From Granulosicoccus sp045106195 (GTDB lineage Bacteria > Pseudomonadota > Gammaproteobacteria > Granulosicoccales > Granulosicoccaceae), in assembly GCA_045106195.1 (NCBI GenBank), contig JBGCEH010000009.1, forward strand, positions 496,001-560,000: a stretch of DNA of 64,000 bases, given 5' to 3'. Shown here piece by piece: positions 62,478-64,000 of this stretch. A program made the translations under genes and the position numbers. The notes beneath the pieces are model-generated. The model did no database searches. It worked only from the letters and a program-made list of their open reading frames with translations, and had not been told where the DNA came from. The number at the start of each line of letters is the position of its first letter. Position 1 is the first letter of the stretch.

Positions 62478-64000
62478 GGTTGCCGTTCTAATAGCGTTAC
62501 GAATCTGTGCAGTTTTTATAGGCTTGAAAAGAACGGCATCAAAAACATCATGCGCCTGATGCGCATCCTCTCTGGACATCCCTCCACTCATCATGATCAA
62601 CACCGGGCGGCTACCCAGTTTTTCGGAGCGGGCAAGTACTGCTCTGGCAAGCTCAAGACCCGTCATACCAGGCATCTGCTGATCTGTTACCAATGCAACA
62701 CAATCTGCAGAGTGAAGAATCGACAAAGCAGAAGTCGCAGAATCAGCCTGCAAAACGTTCCAGCCATCCACCTGAAGCAATGAGACGAGCATCTCACGTA
62801 CGAGAAGATTATCGTCAACTACCAACAGATTTTTCGAATGCAAATTCCAGTCGATATCATCGGTCTTGATCACGGGTTGGCGGTCAAGAGCATGATCGGG
62901 CTTGCTTACATTTAGTGGTAAATACAAAGTAAATTCAGATCCTACCCCTTCCTCAGTATCGACTTTAATATTCCCACCCAGAACAGCGGTCAGTCTATCA
63001 ACGATTGCCAATCCAAGCCCTGTGCTTTCTCTACTCGAAGGCCCAATCGTGCTGAAGGGCTGGAATATCGATGGCACGTACTGCGCCTCAATACCGATAC
63101 CCGTATCGCGAATAGTGATCTCAACCCAAACAGAATCACAGCCACTGTCAGGCGAGTTGCCGGAAGTTGTCCTGTCAAGACGAACATTAAAACTGATAGA
63201 GCCTTCATCAGTGTATTTAAATGCGTTCCCCAACAGATTGTAAAGGACTTGCTTCACGCGTATCGGATCACCCCAGACACGTTGCGGGATTTCCGAATCC
63301 ATAGAGTAATTGAATATCAGGGATTGTTTGCTTGCGATATTGGTAAACGTGCGACTTAGCGATCTCATGAGTTCATGAAAATCGTAAAGGTCATTGTTTA
63401 ATGCCAAAGGCCGCGAATTCATCGTGCTGAGTTCGACAAAGTCATCCACCAGTTCTACAAGATCAGATACTGCAGATCTGGCTGAACCCAGCAAGTCGGC
63501 TATTTCTGCCGGTCGTTTGTCCAACGTAATGCCCTCAAGCGCCAACGATAGGCTTTGCAAGGGTGTTTTCAGTTCATGACCGGATGTGGACATGAATTCA
63601 TCGCGTGAAAGTAGTAGCTCGTTGAGCTCTTCACTTAGCAAACGCTCGCTGGTTAAATCAAACAGATAGCCACTCCACACGTTAGCACCATCCTCGTCAA
63701 CTCTACAATGTGCATCGGCGAGTATCCAGCCTTTCTCATGATCAGGAAAATCAAATCGAAATGTCGCTCTGAAATGTTGTCGGGACGACATGCAAGCACG
63801 CAGTTTTTCTCTCACCCACTGACGATCTTCCACATCGATATAATCAAAAAAACCCTTGTTGTTGTGCTTTGCCTTGTCCGAAGACATCCGCGCCATCTTG
63901 CGGGTGAGGGTATTTGAAAATTCCAGAATAAGAGGTTTATCCTTGTATTGTCTGACCTGGAATACGCCTGTTCTCAATCGGTCTGTCATATCGACAAGCA
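62451..64000 (-). CDS. Hybrid histidine kinase (partial at window edge)
   Basis: At least 512 aa. A PAS-like N-terminal domain (residues 1-115, FFDYIDVEDRQWVREKLRACM) precedes HisKA with His in STSGHELKTPLQSLSLALEG, then HATPase (NLLGNAFKYTD, DTGIGIE, STGLGLAIVDRL). The C-terminal receiver has VVDDN, D in ALVTDQQMPGMTGLEL and K in LFKPIK. The frame is still open through the last bases of the window, with no ribosome site before the ATG at 63989, so the N-terminus probably lies beyond. Its 3' end meets the broken usp gene. Confidence 0.83.
   Translation of the reverse strand, partial: LVDMTDRLRTGVFQVRQYKDKPLILEFSNTLTRKMARMSSDKAKHNNKGFFDYIDVEDRQWVREKLRACMSSRQHFRATFRFDFPDHEKGWILADAHCRVDEDGANVWSGYLFDLTSERLLSEELNELLLSRDEFMSTSGHELKTPLQSLSLALEGITLDKRPAEIADLLGSARSAVSDLVELVDDFVELSTMNSRPLALNNDLYDFHELMRSLSRTFTNIASKQSLIFNYSMDSEIPQRVWGDPIRVKQVLYNLLGNAFKYTDEGSISFNVRLDRTTSGNSPDSGCDSVWVEITIRDTGIGIEAQYVPSIFQPFSTIGPSSRESTGLGLAIVDRLTAVLGGNIKVDTEEGVGSEFTLYLPLNVSKPDHALDRQPVIKTDDIDWNLHSKNLLVVDDNLLVREMLVSLLQVDGWNVLQADSATSALSILHSADCVALVTDQQMPGMTGLELARAVLARSEKLGSRPVLIMMSGGMSREDAHQAHDVFDAVLFKPIKTAQIRNAIRTATSADSSIGG

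Overview
The window reads as chromosomal DNA of a heterotrophic, probably marine gammaproteobacterium with densely packed genes. The gammaproteobacterial reading rests on the divergent ilvY-ilvC pair with a long (491 aa) class II ketol-acid reductoisomerase, RlmG, TrhO, a YghU-type glutathione transferase, ModF, BaeSR, an FNR regulator and the small families DUF3565 and DUF2835. Malate-CoA ligase, a dimethylglycine/sarcosine dehydrogenase-like enzyme, carnitine catabolism, acrylyl-CoA reductase and a seven-gene Mrp sodium/proton antiporter suggest a marine organism that uses methylated osmolytes. A Granulosicoccus-like relative is possible, but the sequence does not prove it.

Layout. 1-1.6 kb: end of a leucine-degradation operon (isovaleryl-CoA dehydrogenase, then methylcrotonyl-CoA carboxylase beta running off the left edge). 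1.8-4.7 kb: BaeS/BaeR two-component system followed by a secreted EF-hand protein. 4.9-8.6 kb: two small conserved proteins, mtkAB (malate-CoA ligase) and a divergent LuxR-type regulator with a degenerate receiver. 9-13.1 kb: modF, ilvC and ilvY. 13.6-24.2 kb: an accessory-looking stretch with two paralogous CotH-type lipoproteins in inverted orientation. Between them lie a dimethylglycine dehydrogenase-like enzyme, DUF2835, a Pycsar-effector-type (DUF5706) membrane protein with no cyclase nearby, a DUF3616 secreted protein and an alginate-export-like porin. 24.6-30.4 kb: mrpABCDEFG.

30.5-38 kb: sulfurtransferase, a HerA/FtsK-like ATPase, a hybrid histidine kinase, a decayed regulator fragment with an in-frame stop, and rlmG. 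38.4-43.5 kb: a branched-chain-amino-acid-type ABC transporter with an apparent attenuating terminator after the binding-protein gene. 43.7-49.9 kb: diguanylate cyclase, AruI-type decarboxylase, TrhO, AcuI-like reductase and a 470-aa conserved protein of unknown role. 50-54.4 kb: a four-gene carnitine/gamma-butyrobetaine catabolic operon with a carnitine dehydrogenase-thioesterase fusion. 54.5-58.4 kb: sugar and hydroxyacid enzymes (AGE-family isomerase, Gfo/Idh/MocA oxidoreductase, LDH2-family dehydrogenase). 58.6-61 kb: YegD-like Hsp70 and YghU-like GST, separated by a 36-bp tandem duplication. 61.4-64 kb: fnr, an FNR-type promoter leading into a truncated universal-stress gene, and a hybrid histidine kinase cut by the right edge.

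Functionally, the carnitine operon would release glycine betaine and acetyl-CoA. The dehydrogenase at 15.7 kb could act further down the betaine demethylation route, though betaine methyltransferase genes are not in view. Leucine catabolism also feeds acetyl-CoA. No RNA genes, insertion sequences or CRISPR arrays were seen. The best candidates for new biology are the orphan DUF5706 protein and its neighbours between the two CotH genes, the FNR-promoter/usp remnant, and the unknown 470-aa family.
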